From Amycolatopsis alba DSM 44262 (lineage in GTDB: Bacteria > Actinomycetota > Actinomycetes > Mycobacteriales > Pseudonocardiaceae), in assembly GCF_000384215.1 (NCBI RefSeq), contig NZ_KB913032.1, positions 3,985,665-4,049,664 of the forward strand: a DNA stretch of 64,000 bases. Direction: 5' to 3'. The position numbers were made by a program, and so were the translations under genes. The notes beneath the pieces were generated by a model. That model did not search any database. It had not been told where the DNA came from and saw only the letters and a program-made list of their open reading frames with translations. Below, one piece after another: positions 19,406 through 28,518 of the stretch. The stretch's first letter is position 1. Each line of letters begins with the position of its first letter.

Positions 19406-19996
19406 GCGGCGCGAGTGGGCGCGGTCGGCCTTCGTGGCCGCCAGCATGTCCCGCTGGTAGAGCACGGAACCGTCGGCGAAGACGAACTGGAGCACCGGCC
19501 GCGCCGGGAAACTCCGACCCAGGTACAGCGCGGACACCGACCGCACGACTCCTGACGGCATCTCGTCGAAGGTCCGGAACGGCTGGGCGGGATCCTCGCC
19601 TTCCAGCAGCTTCGCCGGGTACACGACGGCCAGCCGCCGGTCGGACAGCGTCAGCCGCGCCTCACCGTGGCCACCGGCGAGGTGATCCGCGAGCCGTGCG
19701 GCGGTCTGCTCCGCCGAACGCGCGATGACCCAATAGGCGATCGTGGGGTCGTCGGTCCAGTCGCCTTCGAGGACGTCCGGCGCGGGCAGCGGCCATCGGG
19801 TTTTCCCTGTCACCGCCGGGGTTTCCCGTGACGGCTCGTAGGGAAGCGTGAGTTTCCCGTCCAGCAGGAGACCCACGTAGCCGTGCGCCGGCGGGCAGCC
19901 GATGATCAGGCGTTCGCCGGGCGCGAGCCAGAATTGGTGCAGTTCCCGTTCGACGATCTCGTCGACGGACTTCGCGATCGGAAGCGTGTTCTCCAT
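19403..19996 (-). CDS. Hypothetical protein, last gene of an ESX-associated operon
   Basis: 197 residues, no firm family. A central part with LAPGERLIIG, ARLTLSDRRLAVVY and a C-terminal VLQFVFADGSVLYQRDM resembles, in general shape, the preceding gene product (PGERLLWA, LTSTRLLVLE), so both may contain PH-like beta-sandwich domains. The ATG at 19996 overlaps the upstream stop in an ATGA arrangement. It is the fourth and last gene of a tightly coupled minus-strand operon that starts with the YbaB-like gene. Its last codon falls in the 21-bp repeat array. Confidence 0.7.
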   Translation of the reverse strand: MENTLPIAKSVDEIVERELHQFWLAPGERLIIGCPPAHGYVGLLLDGKLTLPYEPSRETPAVTGKTRWPLPAPDVLEGDWTDDPTIAYWVIARSAEQTAARLADHLAGGHGEARLTLSDRRLAVVYPAKLLEGEDPAQPFRTFDEMPSGVVRSVSALYLGRSFPARPVLQFVFADGSVLYQRDMLAATKADRAHSRR

Positions 19997-20712
19997 CAGC
20001 TCACCGTCACCGAGTACAGCCAAGCGAACTGCCGCGGATCGTCGCAGTCGAAAAGGAAATCCATCCCCGATTCGTCCACAAAGGACGCACGAAGACACGG
20101 GCGGCGCTTCTTGCCGTGTTCGGCCACCGCGAAACCGGCGATCGACCCGCGCGGGATCTCGGTGCGCGGCACCATCTCGTGCCGCGCGATCGGGACGCCC
20201 TCGGCGTTCTCGCCGTAGGTCTTCGTGGTCATGATCGCGGCGATCTCCTTGCCGGTCTTGACCACGCCCTTGCCGAACCCGATCGCCTTCGACATGAACG
20301 ACTTCTCGGCAGGCATCGACGGCTCCGGAGGCGGGACGAACTTCTCCAGCACCAGCAGCCGCGTGCTGGTCAGCGCCCAGAGCCGCGAAAGCGAACCGCT
20401 GGTGGACATCTCCCGCACGGCCGCGTGCGCGATGCCGCCCTGCTCGCCGAGCACGATGACCTGCGGTGACGGCGGATTCGACGCACCGCTGTCGTCGCCC
20501 CCGCCCAGCGCCGCGCCGACCATGTCGCCGGCGAAGTTCGCCGCGCCCGAGCCGATCTTGCCCAGCACGCTCTTCTTCGGGACACCCCAGGGATCGAGGC
20601 CGCGTACGTCGTAGTTCAGCGTGCGGCCGTACGCGGCCCACAGCAACCGTTCGCCGGGGTGCAGCGAAGGCAGGGCCTGCGACGCGGCCCCGAGCGGGTA
20701 GCCGAGATTCAT
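19996..20712 (-). CDS. Hypothetical protein of an ESX-associated operon
   Basis: 238 residues. The N-terminus has HPGERLLWAAYGRTLNYDVRG, and the middle shows a Gly/Ala-rich segment followed by LWALTSTRLLVLEKF, a pattern seen in small PH-like domains. The C-terminus FLFDCDDPRQFAWLYSV may close that fold. No signal peptide or clear membrane segment is seen. It overlaps the EspC/WXG-like gene upstream and the hypothetical gene downstream by four and three bases. The role is unknown; the context suggests an accessory cytoplasmic factor for type VII secreted proteins. Confidence 0.7.
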   Translation of the reverse strand: MNLGYPLGAASQALPSLHPGERLLWAAYGRTLNYDVRGLDPWGVPKKSVLGKIGSGAANFAGDMVGAALGGGDDSGASNPPSPQVIVLGEQGGIAHAAVREMSTSGSLSRLWALTSTRLLVLEKFVPPPEPSMPAEKSFMSKAIGFGKGVVKTGKEIAAIMTTKTYGENAEGVPIARHEMVPRTEIPRGSIAGFAVAEHGKKRRPCLRASFVDESGMDFLFDCDDPRQFAWLYSVTVS

Positions 20713-22199
20713 TCTTCGATCGTGAACCCTCTGTCGGTCGCCGCGCGGCGCTCTTCCTCGGACGACGAATCCTGCGACTCGTTGTAACCGGCCTTGACGC
20801 CTTGCTCGACGCCCAGCTCCGTCAGGTTACCGGCACTGCCGCGGAAAGCGGCCTTGCCGACGCTGGTCGTCCCGCTCATGCCCATCGCCCGCAGGCCGGC
20901 CTCGGTGAGGTTCGTGGTGAGCGCGTCCGAGCCCTCGCCGCCGACGCCGAACCGGTCCGCGAACTTGTTGGCCGTCTTGGAGGCCCCGGTCGCCGGATTG
21001 GCCTTCGTGACGATCTTGGCGAGGGGGTTCTTGTCGATCTGGTCGGCCAGCCGCTTCTGCAGCCAGTTGCCGTCCCGCAGGCCTTCGGCGCGCTCGACGA
21101 CCTTCTTCAGCGGCCCGTTGCGGAGCATCTTCAGGATGTCTTCGAGCTTCTCGATCAACGGCTTGAGCTTGCCGAGCAGCTGCTTGACCTTCATCCCGAG
21201 CCGTCCGCCGGTCACCGCGACCTGACCGGCCGTCGCCGCGCCCGCCGCGCCGACCGAGGCGCCCGCCGTGATCCACGAGGCGGCCAGCGCGGCCAGCCAC
21301 TCGATGATCAGGCCCATCACCAGTTCTCCGATGATGTCGATGACGATCTCGACGAACGCGTCGAACAGGTCGGCGGCGATCTCCAGGATCTGCTGCAGCC
21401 CGCGGACGTCGTTCGCGAACGCCTTGGCGCCACCCGAGAACTCGGTCATCTGGCCGCGGAACGCCTCGCCGGCGTCGCCCTTCCAGGCTTCCTTGGTGCC
21501 GTCGGCCCGCTTCTGCTCGTGCTCGGCGACGCCGTCGAGCCATTTCGCCGTCTGTTCCCAGCCCTTGGCGGTGCTGCGCATCTGCTCGGGGTCGCCGATC
21601 GCGGGTTCCAGCACCAGTTCGACCAGCGGGCTGATCACGATCCCGATCAGGAAACCGAGCCCGTTGTCCAAAAAGGACTGGCCGGGGCTCATCACGAGCT
21701 GGAGCTGTTCCATCCGCGCGTGCACGGCCGCGATCGCGACGTCCGGCGGGCTGCTCGCCCTGGCGACGTCCGAGGACGTGCTGACCCACGAGCTGCCGTA
21801 GCCGCCGTTCTGCTCCCAGAACCCCTTGCGGCCGGAGTCGCCGGCGCTGTTGAGGTCACCGAGGCTGCCGGGGCCGCTGCCGCCGTCGTCCAGTCCGGCG
21901 CCGAGTCCGGTGATGACCTCGGCGGTGCCCTGGTTGTGGTCGAGGTAGGTCTTCGCCGCGGTGGTGGTCTTGTCGGCGATCTGGTCCATGAAGGACTTCG
22001 CCTGCTCGGCGAGGTCCTGGCATTCCTGCAGGCCTTCGAAGTACTTGAACGCCATCAGCTCGCCGAGCGGCCCGAAGCAGTCGTCGGAGACCCTGGCCTG
22101 CTCCAGCAGGCTCGCGAGACTGCCGAAGTTCCCCGACGCCTCTTTGGAGCCCGTCGCGTGCGCTGTGAGCGCTTCCGTCTGGACGCCGAAGCCGGTCAT
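20709..22199 (-). CDS. Large WXG/EspC-like type VII secretion-associated protein
   Basis: 496 residues. The first 100 look like an EspC-type or WXG-like helical hairpin, and a second helical module follows with the W-x-G signature WKGDAGEAFRGQ near residue 240. A hydrophobic, Ala/Gly-rich stretch (about residues 285-335) could be membrane-inserting, and the C-terminus is charged and disordered. This suits a substrate or effector of an ESX (type VII) system. No toxin domain is recognised at the end. The gene is second in an operon of four with ATGA overlaps on both sides. No ESX core gene is in the window. Confidence 0.75.
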   Translation of the reverse strand: MTGFGVQTEALTAHATGSKEASGNFGSLASLLEQARVSDDCFGPLGELMAFKYFEGLQECQDLAEQAKSFMDQIADKTTTAAKTYLDHNQGTAEVITGLGAGLDDGGSGPGSLGDLNSAGDSGRKGFWEQNGGYGSSWVSTSSDVARASSPPDVAIAAVHARMEQLQLVMSPGQSFLDNGLGFLIGIVISPLVELVLEPAIGDPEQMRSTAKGWEQTAKWLDGVAEHEQKRADGTKEAWKGDAGEAFRGQMTEFSGGAKAFANDVRGLQQILEIAADLFDAFVEIVIDIIGELVMGLIIEWLAALAASWITAGASVGAAGAATAGQVAVTGGRLGMKVKQLLGKLKPLIEKLEDILKMLRNGPLKKVVERAEGLRDGNWLQKRLADQIDKNPLAKIVTKANPATGASKTANKFADRFGVGGEGSDALTTNLTEAGLRAMGMSGTTSVGKAAFRGSAGNLTELGVEQGVKAGYNESQDSSSEEERRAATDRGFTIEE

Positions 22200-22687
22200 G
22201 AGTCCCTCCGCAGGATCGGGCCGCCGAAGTCGTCGTCATCGGCGGGAGCGGGGCGCGCCGGACGCTGCGTGCGGACAGGCTGCTGCTGAACGGGCGAAGC
22301 GGGTCCGGCGAGGGATTCCGCGGGCGGGGGAGCGCTCGGCCCGAGCGGCTCGACGTGGGCGTTGAACGCCTCTTTGAACTGCTCCGCCCGGTCGCCGAGA
22401 ATCGGCTGGACGGTCTGCTGCATCGCGGCCGCGGCCTGCTGCGTGGCTTCCCTGATCGCGTTCAGGATGTCCTGTTGCAGCGCGGTGTGCGTGCGGTTCA
22501 TCGCCTTGGGGGACAGCTGGAGTCCCAGCAGCGCGCCGGACGGGGCGACGGTCACCGTCACCGAGCCGTCGGCGTTGCGCGCGGATCCGCGCAGCCCGGC
22601 GATCTTGTCCTTCAGCTCCGCTGCTTTGGCGGCCTGCTCCTGAAACGACCGGATGGCCGCGTCGAGCTTGGCTTCCTGGTCAGCCAT
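22196..22687 (-). CDS. YbaB/EbfC-like protein, first gene of the ESX-associated operon
   Basis: 163 residues. The N-terminal 105 match the YbaB/EbfC fold: a leading helix, then a strand region SVTVTVAPSGALLGLQLSPKA and a long C-terminal helix. The tail from about residue 115 is Pro/Ala/Gln-rich and ends acidic (DDDDFGG). YbaB-like genes very often precede WXG/EspC-type genes in actinomycetes. The ATG at 22687 has GAGGAA just upstream, at the foot of a 12-bp hairpin (22695-22736). It overlaps the next gene by four bases. Confidence 0.8.
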   Translation of the reverse strand: MADQEAKLDAAIRSFQEQAAKAAELKDKIAGLRGSARNADGSVTVTVAPSGALLGLQLSPKAMNRTHTALQQDILNAIREATQQAAAAMQQTVQPILGDRAEQFKEAFNAHVEPLGPSAPPPAESLAGPASPVQQQPVRTQRPARPAPADDDDFGGPILRRDS

Positions 22688-22694
22688 CGATTCC

Positions 22695-22736
22695 TCTCAA
22701 CCCGTGGACGGATGGGCGTCCGTGCACGGGTTGAGA
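22695..22736 (-). promoter_or_regulatory. Hairpin between dprE2 and the YbaB-like gene
   Basis: Outer arms TCTCAACCCGTG (22695-22706) and CACGGGTTGAGA (22725-22736) form a perfect 12-bp stem, with a further short GACG/CGTC pairing inside. On the minus strand it starts 25 bases after the dprE2 stop and ends next to the GAGGAA ribosome-binding site. It has no T-run, so it could be a terminator, an RNA-processing point or a structure controlling translation. Confidence 0.5.
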
Positions 22737-22760
22737 CGAATGGCGTAGCGGGCTCGTTCC

Positions 22761-23516
22761 CTAGATCGGCAGTTTCCGGAAGATCGGCCGGGGGATGTGC
22801 CGCAGGGCCGACATGACCAGGCGGAACGGCGCGGGCGACCACACCAGTTCCTTGCCCGCGCGCGAGGCGGCGACCGAGGTCTCGGCGACCTGCTCGGCGT
22901 CGACGGTCAGCGGGGCGTCCTTGAGGCCTTCGGTCATCTTGGTCCGGACCTGGCCCGAACGGACGACGGTGATCTGCACGCCGAACTCGGCCAGCGCCTC
23001 GCCGAGGCCCAGGTAGAAGCCGTCGAAACCGGCCTTGGAGGAGCCGTAGACGAAGTTCGAGCGGCGGACGCGTTCACCGGCGACCGACGACAGCGCGATG
23101 ACCTTGCCGTGCCCCTGCGTCTTCAGCTTGTTCGACAGCGCGACGCCCACCGACACCGCGGCCGTGTAGTTCACGGTCGCCGCCTCGACTGCCTTCGCGT
23201 GGTCCTGCCACAGCTCTTCCTGGTCACCGAGCAGGCCGAACGCGACGACGGTGACGTCGATGTCGCCGCCCTCGAACGCCTTGTCCAGCACGGCCGGGTG
23301 GGTGTCCGTCGCCTTGGCGTCGAAGTCCACGCATGCCACCTCGGCGCCCTTGTCCTTCAGGCGCTGGGCGGCCGCGTCGAGCCGCGGCGACTGACGTCCG
23401 GCCAGCACGACCCGAAGGGGCTTCTCGGACAGGTACTTCTCCGCGATCGCGAGCGCGATGTCGGAGGTGCCGCCGAGCAGCAGCAGGGACTGGGGGTTGC
23501 CAACAGCGTCGATCAC
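22761..23516 (-). CDS. dprE2: Decaprenylphospho-beta-D-erythro-pentofuranosid-2-ulose 2-reductase
   Basis: A 251-residue SDR-family reductase, the second half of the decaprenylphosphoryl ribose 2'-epimerase; it reduces the keto intermediate to decaprenyl-phospho-arabinose with NADH. The cofactor motif is [17 protein letters not shown], and the active-site residues are [21 protein letters not shown] (first part) with the Ser, Tyr and Lys triad. The C-terminus with PRPIFRKLP is typical for the Rv3791 group. The GTG at 23516 overlaps the dprE1 stop by four bases (GTGA), so the two subunits are co-translated. Confidence 0.95.
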   Translation of the reverse strand: MIDAVGNPQSLLLLGGTSDIALAIAEKYLSEKPLRVVLAGRQSPRLDAAAQRLKDKGAEVACVDFDAKATDTHPAVLDKAFEGGDIDVTVVAFGLLGDQEELWQDHAKAVEAATVNYTAAVSVGVALSNKLKTQGHGKVIALSSVAGERVRRSNFVYGSSKAGFDGFYLGLGEALAEFGVQITVVRSGQVRTKMTEGLKDAPLTVDAEQVAETSVAASRAGKELVWSPAPFRLVMSALRHIPRPIFRKLPI

Positions 23517-24901
23517 AGTTCCAACCTTCGGGACATGTCAGAGGCGAAAACGCCTTCGGGGTCAACGGAAGCGCGGACCTTGCGCCATTCCTCGAGCCGC
23601 GGGTACATCTTCGCGAAGTTCTCCGCGGAGGTGCGCGAGTCCTTCGCCGTGTACAGACGGCCGCCGAGCGCGAGCACGTCTTCGTCGAGTTCCTGGCAGA
23701 ACCGGCTCAGCCCGTCCTTGATCGGGAAGTCGAGGCAGACCATCCAGCCGGGGTGCGGGAACGACAGCGGCGCCGCGTTGCCCTCGCCCATCTGCTTGAA
23801 CACGTTGAGGAACGACACGTGCCCGGAGTCCGCGACCTTCTGGATGATCCGGCGCAGCGGCTCGTGCGCGTTCAGCGGCGTGCTGAACTGGTACTGCAGG
23901 AAACCCTTGGTGCCGTAGGCGCGGTTCCACTCGCCGAACAGATCCAACGGGTGGTAGAACGCGGTCAGGCTCTGGATCTGGTCGCGCGCGTTCTTCGCGG
24001 TCTTGCGGTAGTACAGCTCGCCGACCATGGAGAACGACAGCTTGTTCGCCAGCCCGTTCGGGAAGATGTCCGGCAGGGTCGCCAGGGTGCCGGGGTTGAA
24101 CTTCAGCGGGTCCGCTCGCAGCTTCGGCGGCAGTTCGTCGAGTTTGGCGAGCGAACCGCGCTGGAAGGCGGCGCGGCCGAGCTTCGCGCCCCTGGAGATC
24201 GAGTCGAACCAGCCGGACGAGTACGTGTAGTTGTCCTCGGAACCGTCCGTGACCAGCGCCAGCGTCTCGTCGAGGTTCGCGGTGCGCTGGATGTCGGCCT
24301 TGAAGTAGGCCGTCTCCGTCTTGGTCATCCGGATCTTCGCCCGGACGATGATGCCGGTCAGGCCGATGCCTGCCACGGTCGCCCAGAACAGCTCCGCGTC
24401 GGGGCCGTCCGGCGTGATCGTGCGCACCTGCCCGTCGGCGGTGATCAGGTCCAGCGACACCACGTGGTTGCCGAAGCTGCCAGCCGAGTGGTGGTTCTTG
24501 CCGTGGATGTCGTTGGCGATCGCGCCGCCGATGGTCACCTGGCGCGTCCCCGGCAGCACCGGGACCCACAGGCCGTACGGCAGCCCCTCGCGCATCAGCT
24601 TGTCGAGGCTGACCCCGGCGTCGAGGTCGACGATGCCGGAGTCCGGGTCGATCGAGTGGATGCGGTCCAGCGTGGTCATGTCGACGACCAGACCGCCCGC
24701 GTTCTGCGCCGGGTCGCCGTAGGACCGGCCGAGACCACGCGCGATGACCCCGCGTTCCCCGGCCTGGGTCACCGCCTTGGCGATGGCCTCCACGTCAGGG
24801 GTGCTCAGGACGTCCGCGATGCTCGGCGACGTCCTTGCCCAGCCCATGAGCGACTGCCGCTGTGTCTTGGGTGCTTGGGTCACGCCGACCAGGGTAACCA
24901 C
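23513..24901 (-). CDS. dprE1: Decaprenylphosphoryl-beta-D-ribose oxidase
   Basis: A 462-residue FAD-dependent oxidase of the VAO family that oxidises the 2'-hydroxyl of decaprenylphosphoryl ribose. Visible are [46 protein letters not shown], and the substrate-site segment [18 protein letters not shown]. The cysteine in GWMVCLDF (about residue 389) matches the residue that benzothiazinones attack in M. tuberculosis (Cys387). The longest start is GTG 24901; GTG 24883, giving a six-residue shorter protein, aligns better with the mycobacterial N-terminus. It is divergent from the gtrA-glfT2 pair. Confidence 0.96.
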   Translation of the reverse strand: MVTLVGVTQAPKTQRQSLMGWARTSPSIADVLSTPDVEAIAKAVTQAGERGVIARGLGRSYGDPAQNAGGLVVDMTTLDRIHSIDPDSGIVDLDAGVSLDKLMREGLPYGLWVPVLPGTRQVTIGGAIANDIHGKNHHSAGSFGNHVVSLDLITADGQVRTITPDGPDAELFWATVAGIGLTGIIVRAKIRMTKTETAYFKADIQRTANLDETLALVTDGSEDNYTYSSGWFDSISRGAKLGRAAFQRGSLAKLDELPPKLRADPLKFNPGTLATLPDIFPNGLANKLSFSMVGELYYRKTAKNARDQIQSLTAFYHPLDLFGEWNRAYGTKGFLQYQFSTPLNAHEPLRRIIQKVADSGHVSFLNVFKQMGEGNAAPLSFPHPGWMVCLDFPIKDGLSRFCQELDEDVLALGGRLYTAKDSRTSAENFAKMYPRLEEWRKVRASVDPEGVFASDMSRRLEL

Positions 24902-24984
24902 GCCGAACGCTGCCCGGAACGTGACCCTGAAGTGCTCGCTTCTACACTTTGCGCATCAGCCCCAGCAGTTTATGAGGTAGAGCA

Positions 24985-25467
24985 GTGGTGGCGACCGACC
25001 CGAAAGCCGGCGTGACGGCAGCAGAGCCGTCCTCCCCTGGGCTGCTCGGGCAGCTCATCCGCTTCGGCCTCATCGGCGGCTTCTGCGCCCTGGTCGATTT
25101 CGGTGTCTACCAGGGGCTCCGCGCCCTCGGAATGGACGTGTCGCCGTGGGTGGACATCGCCCGCGCGCTCAGCTTCATCGTGGGCACCACGACCGCCTTC
25201 TTCCTGAACCGCAAGTTCACCTTCGCCGGTGGACGCCAGGAGGGCGCACGTCAGATCGGTAGCTTCGTACTCCTGTACGCCGTGACTTTCCTTGTCGCCG
25301 TCGGCGTCAACCGCACGATGCTGCACGTCCTGCCGGAGTCGGCCTGGAAGGCCACCCTCGGCTGGGTCGTCTCGCAGGCAACCGCGACCGTGATCAATTT
25401 CGTCATGCTCAAGTGGGTCGTCTTCCGTGAGCCCCGCACAGTCGTGTCAAGCACAGAGGAGAACTGA
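24985..25467 (+). CDS. GtrA-family membrane protein (Rv3789-like)
   Basis: A 160-residue protein with four hydrophobic segments of the GtrA family: LIRFGLIGGFCALVDFGVY, a second helix pair with FFLNRKFTF, and a C-terminal VINFVMLKWVVF. In mycobacteria the equivalent Rv3789 sits next to dprE1 and has been proposed to flip decaprenyl-phospho-arabinose or to serve as an anchor for galactan enzymes. Here it is divergent from dprE1 and six bases upstream of glfT2. The GTG at 24985 has TGAGGTAG upstream. The exact role is not decided by sequence. Confidence 0.9.
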   Translation: MVATDPKAGVTAAEPSSPGLLGQLIRFGLIGGFCALVDFGVYQGLRALGMDVSPWVDIARALSFIVGTTTAFFLNRKFTFAGGRQEGARQIGSFVLLYAVTFLVAVGVNRTMLHVLPESAWKATLGWVVSQATATVINFVMLKWVVFREPRTVVSSTEEN

Positions 25468-25473
25468 GGATTC

Positions 25474-27399
25474 ATGCCCGGTAAAGCCGCCGTCACCGGA
25501 GAGGCCCCGAGCGCCATGGTGAGCACTATCGACGACACCCGCTTCGCGGAACGCACCCCGCAGGGCCGTCTCACCGCGCAGCGCGGGCTTTACGCCGGCC
25601 CGGCCCCCATCGTCAGCAAGGACCTCTACGCCGAACTCGAATGGGGCAGTGCCGTGCGCGAGCGCGCGGGCATCTCCATCGAGCCGGCGTCGAAGGTGTC
25701 CGGCAACACCTATTTCGGGCGCTTCCCCGCGAGCTACTGGCAGCGCTGGACCGACGTGACCGAGGTCCAGGTCGAGGCCGTCGTCACCGGTGACGGTCAG
25801 CTGTCCGTCGGCGCTTCCGACATCGAGGGTGACGCGCGTGTCGTCGCCGCCGAGATCGTCGCGGGCGCGAAGCAGCGGAAGGTGACGCTCACCGCGAAGC
25901 TCGACAAGTTCTACGACGGCGGCGCGCTCTGGCTCGACATCGAGACCGAGGGCGGCCAGTCGCTGCGCGTCGAGAACGTCCGCTGGACGGTCGACGCGCC
26001 GGAGAAGATCCGCCCGACCGCGGTGACCATCTGCACGATGAACCGCGCCGACGACTGCCTGTCGAACCTGCAGGCGCTCGCCGCCGACGTCTCCTCGCTG
26101 GAGACGCTCGACGCGATCTACGTCGCCGACCAGGGCACCGACCTCGTCGAGTCGCGCGACGGCTTCGAACAGGTCACGAAGGACCTCGGCGACAAGCTGC
26201 ACTACATCAAGCAGCCGAACCTCGGCGGCGCCGGCGGCTTCACCCGCGGCCTCTACGAGGTCGCCGGGCACACCGAGACCGAGCACGCGAACGTCCTGTT
26301 CATGGACGACGACGTGCTGCTGGAGCCGGATCTGGTGATCCGGATGACCGCGTTCTCCAACCGCACGGTCAACCCGGTCATCGTCGGCGGGCAGATGCTG
26401 AACCTGCTGCACCCGAACCAGCTGCACGTCGGCGCCGAGTACGCCCGGCTGAACACGCTGGAGCCCGGTCAGCCGGTGCCGCACTCGCTTTCGACCGCCG
26501 ACCTGCTCGGCGTCGACGAGGACACCCTCAAGCCGAACCGCCAGGAACGCCGCCTCGACGCCGGGTACAACGGCTGGTGGTCGTGCCTGATCCCGTACGA
26601 GGTCGTCAAGGCCACGGGTTACCCGCTGCCGTTCTTCTTCCAGTGGGACGACGCGGAGTACAGCTACCGCGCACGCGGTGCGGGCTTCCCCACCGTCACC
26701 CTTCCGGGCGCCGGCGTCTGGCACGCCGACTTCCACTGGAAGGACTGGGACGAGTGGCACCGCTACTTCAACCTGCGGAACTCGATCATCACCGCCGCGC
26801 TGCACTCGCCGTTCAACCTGAACCTGCTCTCGCGCGTGCTCATCGCGCAGCTGGTCCGGTACCTGCTCGGCATGCAGTACGGCCTGTCCGCCACGCTGAT
26901 CAAGGCCGTCGAGGACTTCCTCGAGGGGCCGGAGGTCCTGCGTGACGGCGGCGTCGCGGCGATGAAGGAGATCCGCCGGATCCGCGACGAGTACCCCGAG
27001 ACCAAGCGGCACAAGGCCACCGACGTCCCCGGTATCGCGTCGAACGACATCGGCATCATCAACAGCGCGCCGCGGCCCAGCATGCAGCGCCTGGTGCTGA
27101 TCAAGCGGATCCTCGACCGGGTGCTCGGCCGCAGCCGTCACTCGCTCGGGGCGATCCCGATCGACGAGGCCCACTGGTGGCACGTCGCGACCTTCGACAC
27201 CGCCGTCGTCACCGACGCTTCGCAGGAAGGTGTGCGGGTCCGCTCGTACGACCGCGCGAAGATGTTCGACCTGGCCCGGAAGGGTGCGAAGGTCATCCAG
27301 CGGCTCCGTAAGGAAGGCGCGGCGGTGCAGGAGCAGTACAAGCGCTCCATGCCCGAGCTGACCTCGCGGGACAACTGGAAGCGGCTCTACAAGCTGTAA
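25474..27399 (+). CDS. glfT2: Galactofuranosyltransferase GlfT2
   Basis: A 641-residue bifunctional beta-1,5/beta-1,6 galactofuranosyltransferase that elongates the galactan chain on decaprenyl-diphosphate with UDP-Galf. It has an N-terminal beta-rich domain with YFGRFPASYWQRW, then a GT2 GT-A core with CTMNRADDC, QPNLGGAGGFTRGLYE, the metal-binding FMDDDVLLEPD (Asp 278-280), the acceptor-site GYNGWW and FFQWDDAEYSYR, and WHADFHWKDW with the conserved histidine. The helical C-terminal part fits the family. It follows gtrA by six bases and ends in a long hairpin terminator. Confidence 0.95.
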   Translation: MPGKAAVTGEAPSAMVSTIDDTRFAERTPQGRLTAQRGLYAGPAPIVSKDLYAELEWGSAVRERAGISIEPASKVSGNTYFGRFPASYWQRWTDVTEVQVEAVVTGDGQLSVGASDIEGDARVVAAEIVAGAKQRKVTLTAKLDKFYDGGALWLDIETEGGQSLRVENVRWTVDAPEKIRPTAVTICTMNRADDCLSNLQALAADVSSLETLDAIYVADQGTDLVESRDGFEQVTKDLGDKLHYIKQPNLGGAGGFTRGLYEVAGHTETEHANVLFMDDDVLLEPDLVIRMTAFSNRTVNPVIVGGQMLNLLHPNQLHVGAEYARLNTLEPGQPVPHSLSTADLLGVDEDTLKPNRQERRLDAGYNGWWSCLIPYEVVKATGYPLPFFFQWDDAEYSYRARGAGFPTVTLPGAGVWHADFHWKDWDEWHRYFNLRNSIITAALHSPFNLNLLSRVLIAQLVRYLLGMQYGLSATLIKAVEDFLEGPEVLRDGGVAAMKEIRRIRDEYPETKRHKATDVPGIASNDIGIINSAPRPSMQRLVLIKRILDRVLGRSRHSLGAIPIDEAHWWHVATFDTAVVTDASQEGVRVRSYDRAKMFDLARKGAKVIQRLRKEGAAVQEQYKRSMPELTSRDNWKRLYKL

Positions 27400-27404
27400 A
27401 GCGT

Positions 27405-27458
27405 GCACAGAAAGGCCCCTTCATCGCGAATTTCGCGGGTGAAGGGGCCTTTCTGTGC
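27405..27458 (+). terminator. Strong hairpin terminator after glfT2
   Basis: Arms of 19 bp at 27405-27423 and 27440-27458 pair perfectly (GCACAGAAAGGCCCCTTCA and its complement), with an inner CGCGAA/TTCGCG pairing. It begins five bases after the glfT2 stop. The T-rich part is inside the distal arm (CCTTTCTG). Confidence 0.8.
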
Positions 27459-27486
27459 GTCCGGGGCACCCCACGACCGGCAGAAG

Positions 27487-27505
27487 TTAGGGTAGCCTTA
27501 CTTCA
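27487..27505. promoter_or_regulatory. Possible DtxR/IdeR-type iron box over the acyl-CoA dehydrogenase start
   Basis: The 19-base stretch TTAGGGTAGCCTTACTTCA matches the DtxR/IdeR consensus (TTAGGTTAGGCTAACCTAA) at 14 of 19 positions by eye. It ends on the A of the start codon at 27505. The match is partial and could be chance. Confidence 0.3.
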
Positions 27506-28518
27506 TGACGGATCCGGTCGCCCGCGCCCAAGCCCTCGCCGATGACCTTCTCTTCCCGGCAGCCGCCGAAGTCGACCTCAAGGGCGAAGTCCCTTCGAGT
27601 CACTTCGACGCCCTCGCCGCCGAAGGCTTCTACGGCCTCGCCGCGCCCAAAGAGGTCGGCGGTCCCGGTGTCGACCTCCCGACGATCGTCGGAGTCCTCG
27701 AAGCACTGGCGGGCGGCTGCCTCAGCACGATGTTCACCTGGGTCCAGCACCACGGTCTGGTCGCCGGACTGGCCGCCACCGACCGCGTGGACCTGCGCGA
27801 GCGCTACCTCCCGGCGCTGATCAGCGGCGAACTCAAGGCGGGTGCGGCGTTCGCCGCGGTGATCCCGACCCCGCCCAGGCTGCGCGCGGAACGCGTCGAC
27901 GGCGGGTACCTGCTCGACGGCGAGGCGCCGTTCGTCAGCGGCTGGGGTGTCATCGACCTGCTCCAGCTGTGCGCCCGTGACGGCGACACCGTCGTCGGTG
28001 CCGCGGTCGACGCGGTCCCGGCGGAGGGGCTGGAGGTCCAGCCGCTCGACCTCGTCGCCGCGCAGGGCACGTCCACCGTGCACCTCGGCTTCACCCGCTA
28101 CTTCCTGGCCGACGACCGCGTCTACGGGAAGACCCCGCACGCGGAGTTCGTCGCGGGCAACACGTTCCCTTCCCGGCTCAACGGCTGTGCCCCGCTCGGC
28201 CTGGCCGCCCGCGCCGCCCGGCTCATCGACGACCTCGGGAAGGCCGACGTCGCCGTCGGGATCAGGGCCGAGATCGACGTCGTCCGCGGACGGCTCGACG
28301 CGGGCCTCGCCGATCCGCCGTCCCTGCCCGCGGCACGGGCGGCCGGCGCGGAACTCGCGTTCCGGGCCGCGGGCGCACTGGTCGCGGCCAGCGGCAGCAC
28401 GTCGGTACTCGCCGGACGACACCCCCAGCGGCTCGTCCGGGAAGCCACCTTCCTACTGGTCGCCGCCAGCCGCCCGGAGATCAAGTCGGGCCTGCTGGAG
28501 CTGTTCTCCCGGCGTTAG
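27505..28518 (+). CDS. Acyl-CoA dehydrogenase family protein
   Basis: 337 residues of the acyl-CoA dehydrogenase fold: an N-terminal helical domain with FDALAAEGFYGLAAPKEVGGPG, a middle beta domain with AAFAAVIPT and GGYLLDGEAPFVSGWG, and a C-terminal helical domain, somewhat short for the family (usually 370-400). No catalytic glutamate can be assigned with confidence. The ATG at 27505 lies directly under a possible iron box. It overlaps the minus-strand small gene at its 3' end by four bases. Substrate unknown. Confidence 0.8.
   Translation: MTDPVARAQALADDLLFPAAAEVDLKGEVPSSHFDALAAEGFYGLAAPKEVGGPGVDLPTIVGVLEALAGGCLSTMFTWVQHHGLVAGLAATDRVDLRERYLPALISGELKAGAAFAAVIPTPPRLRAERVDGGYLLDGEAPFVSGWGVIDLLQLCARDGDTVVGAAVDAVPAEGLEVQPLDLVAAQGTSTVHLGFTRYFLADDRVYGKTPHAEFVAGNTFPSRLNGCAPLGLAARAARLIDDLGKADVAVGIRAEIDVVRGRLDAGLADPPSLPAARAAGAELAFRAAGALVAASGSTSVLAGRHPQRLVREATFLLVAASRPEIKSGLLELFSRR

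Noticed and set aside
20709..22199. A polymorphic toxin domain at the C-terminus of the WXG/EspC-like protein
   Set aside because: The last 150 residues are charged and disordered without recognisable nuclease, deaminase or ADP-ribosyl transferase motifs, and no immunity-like gene follows.
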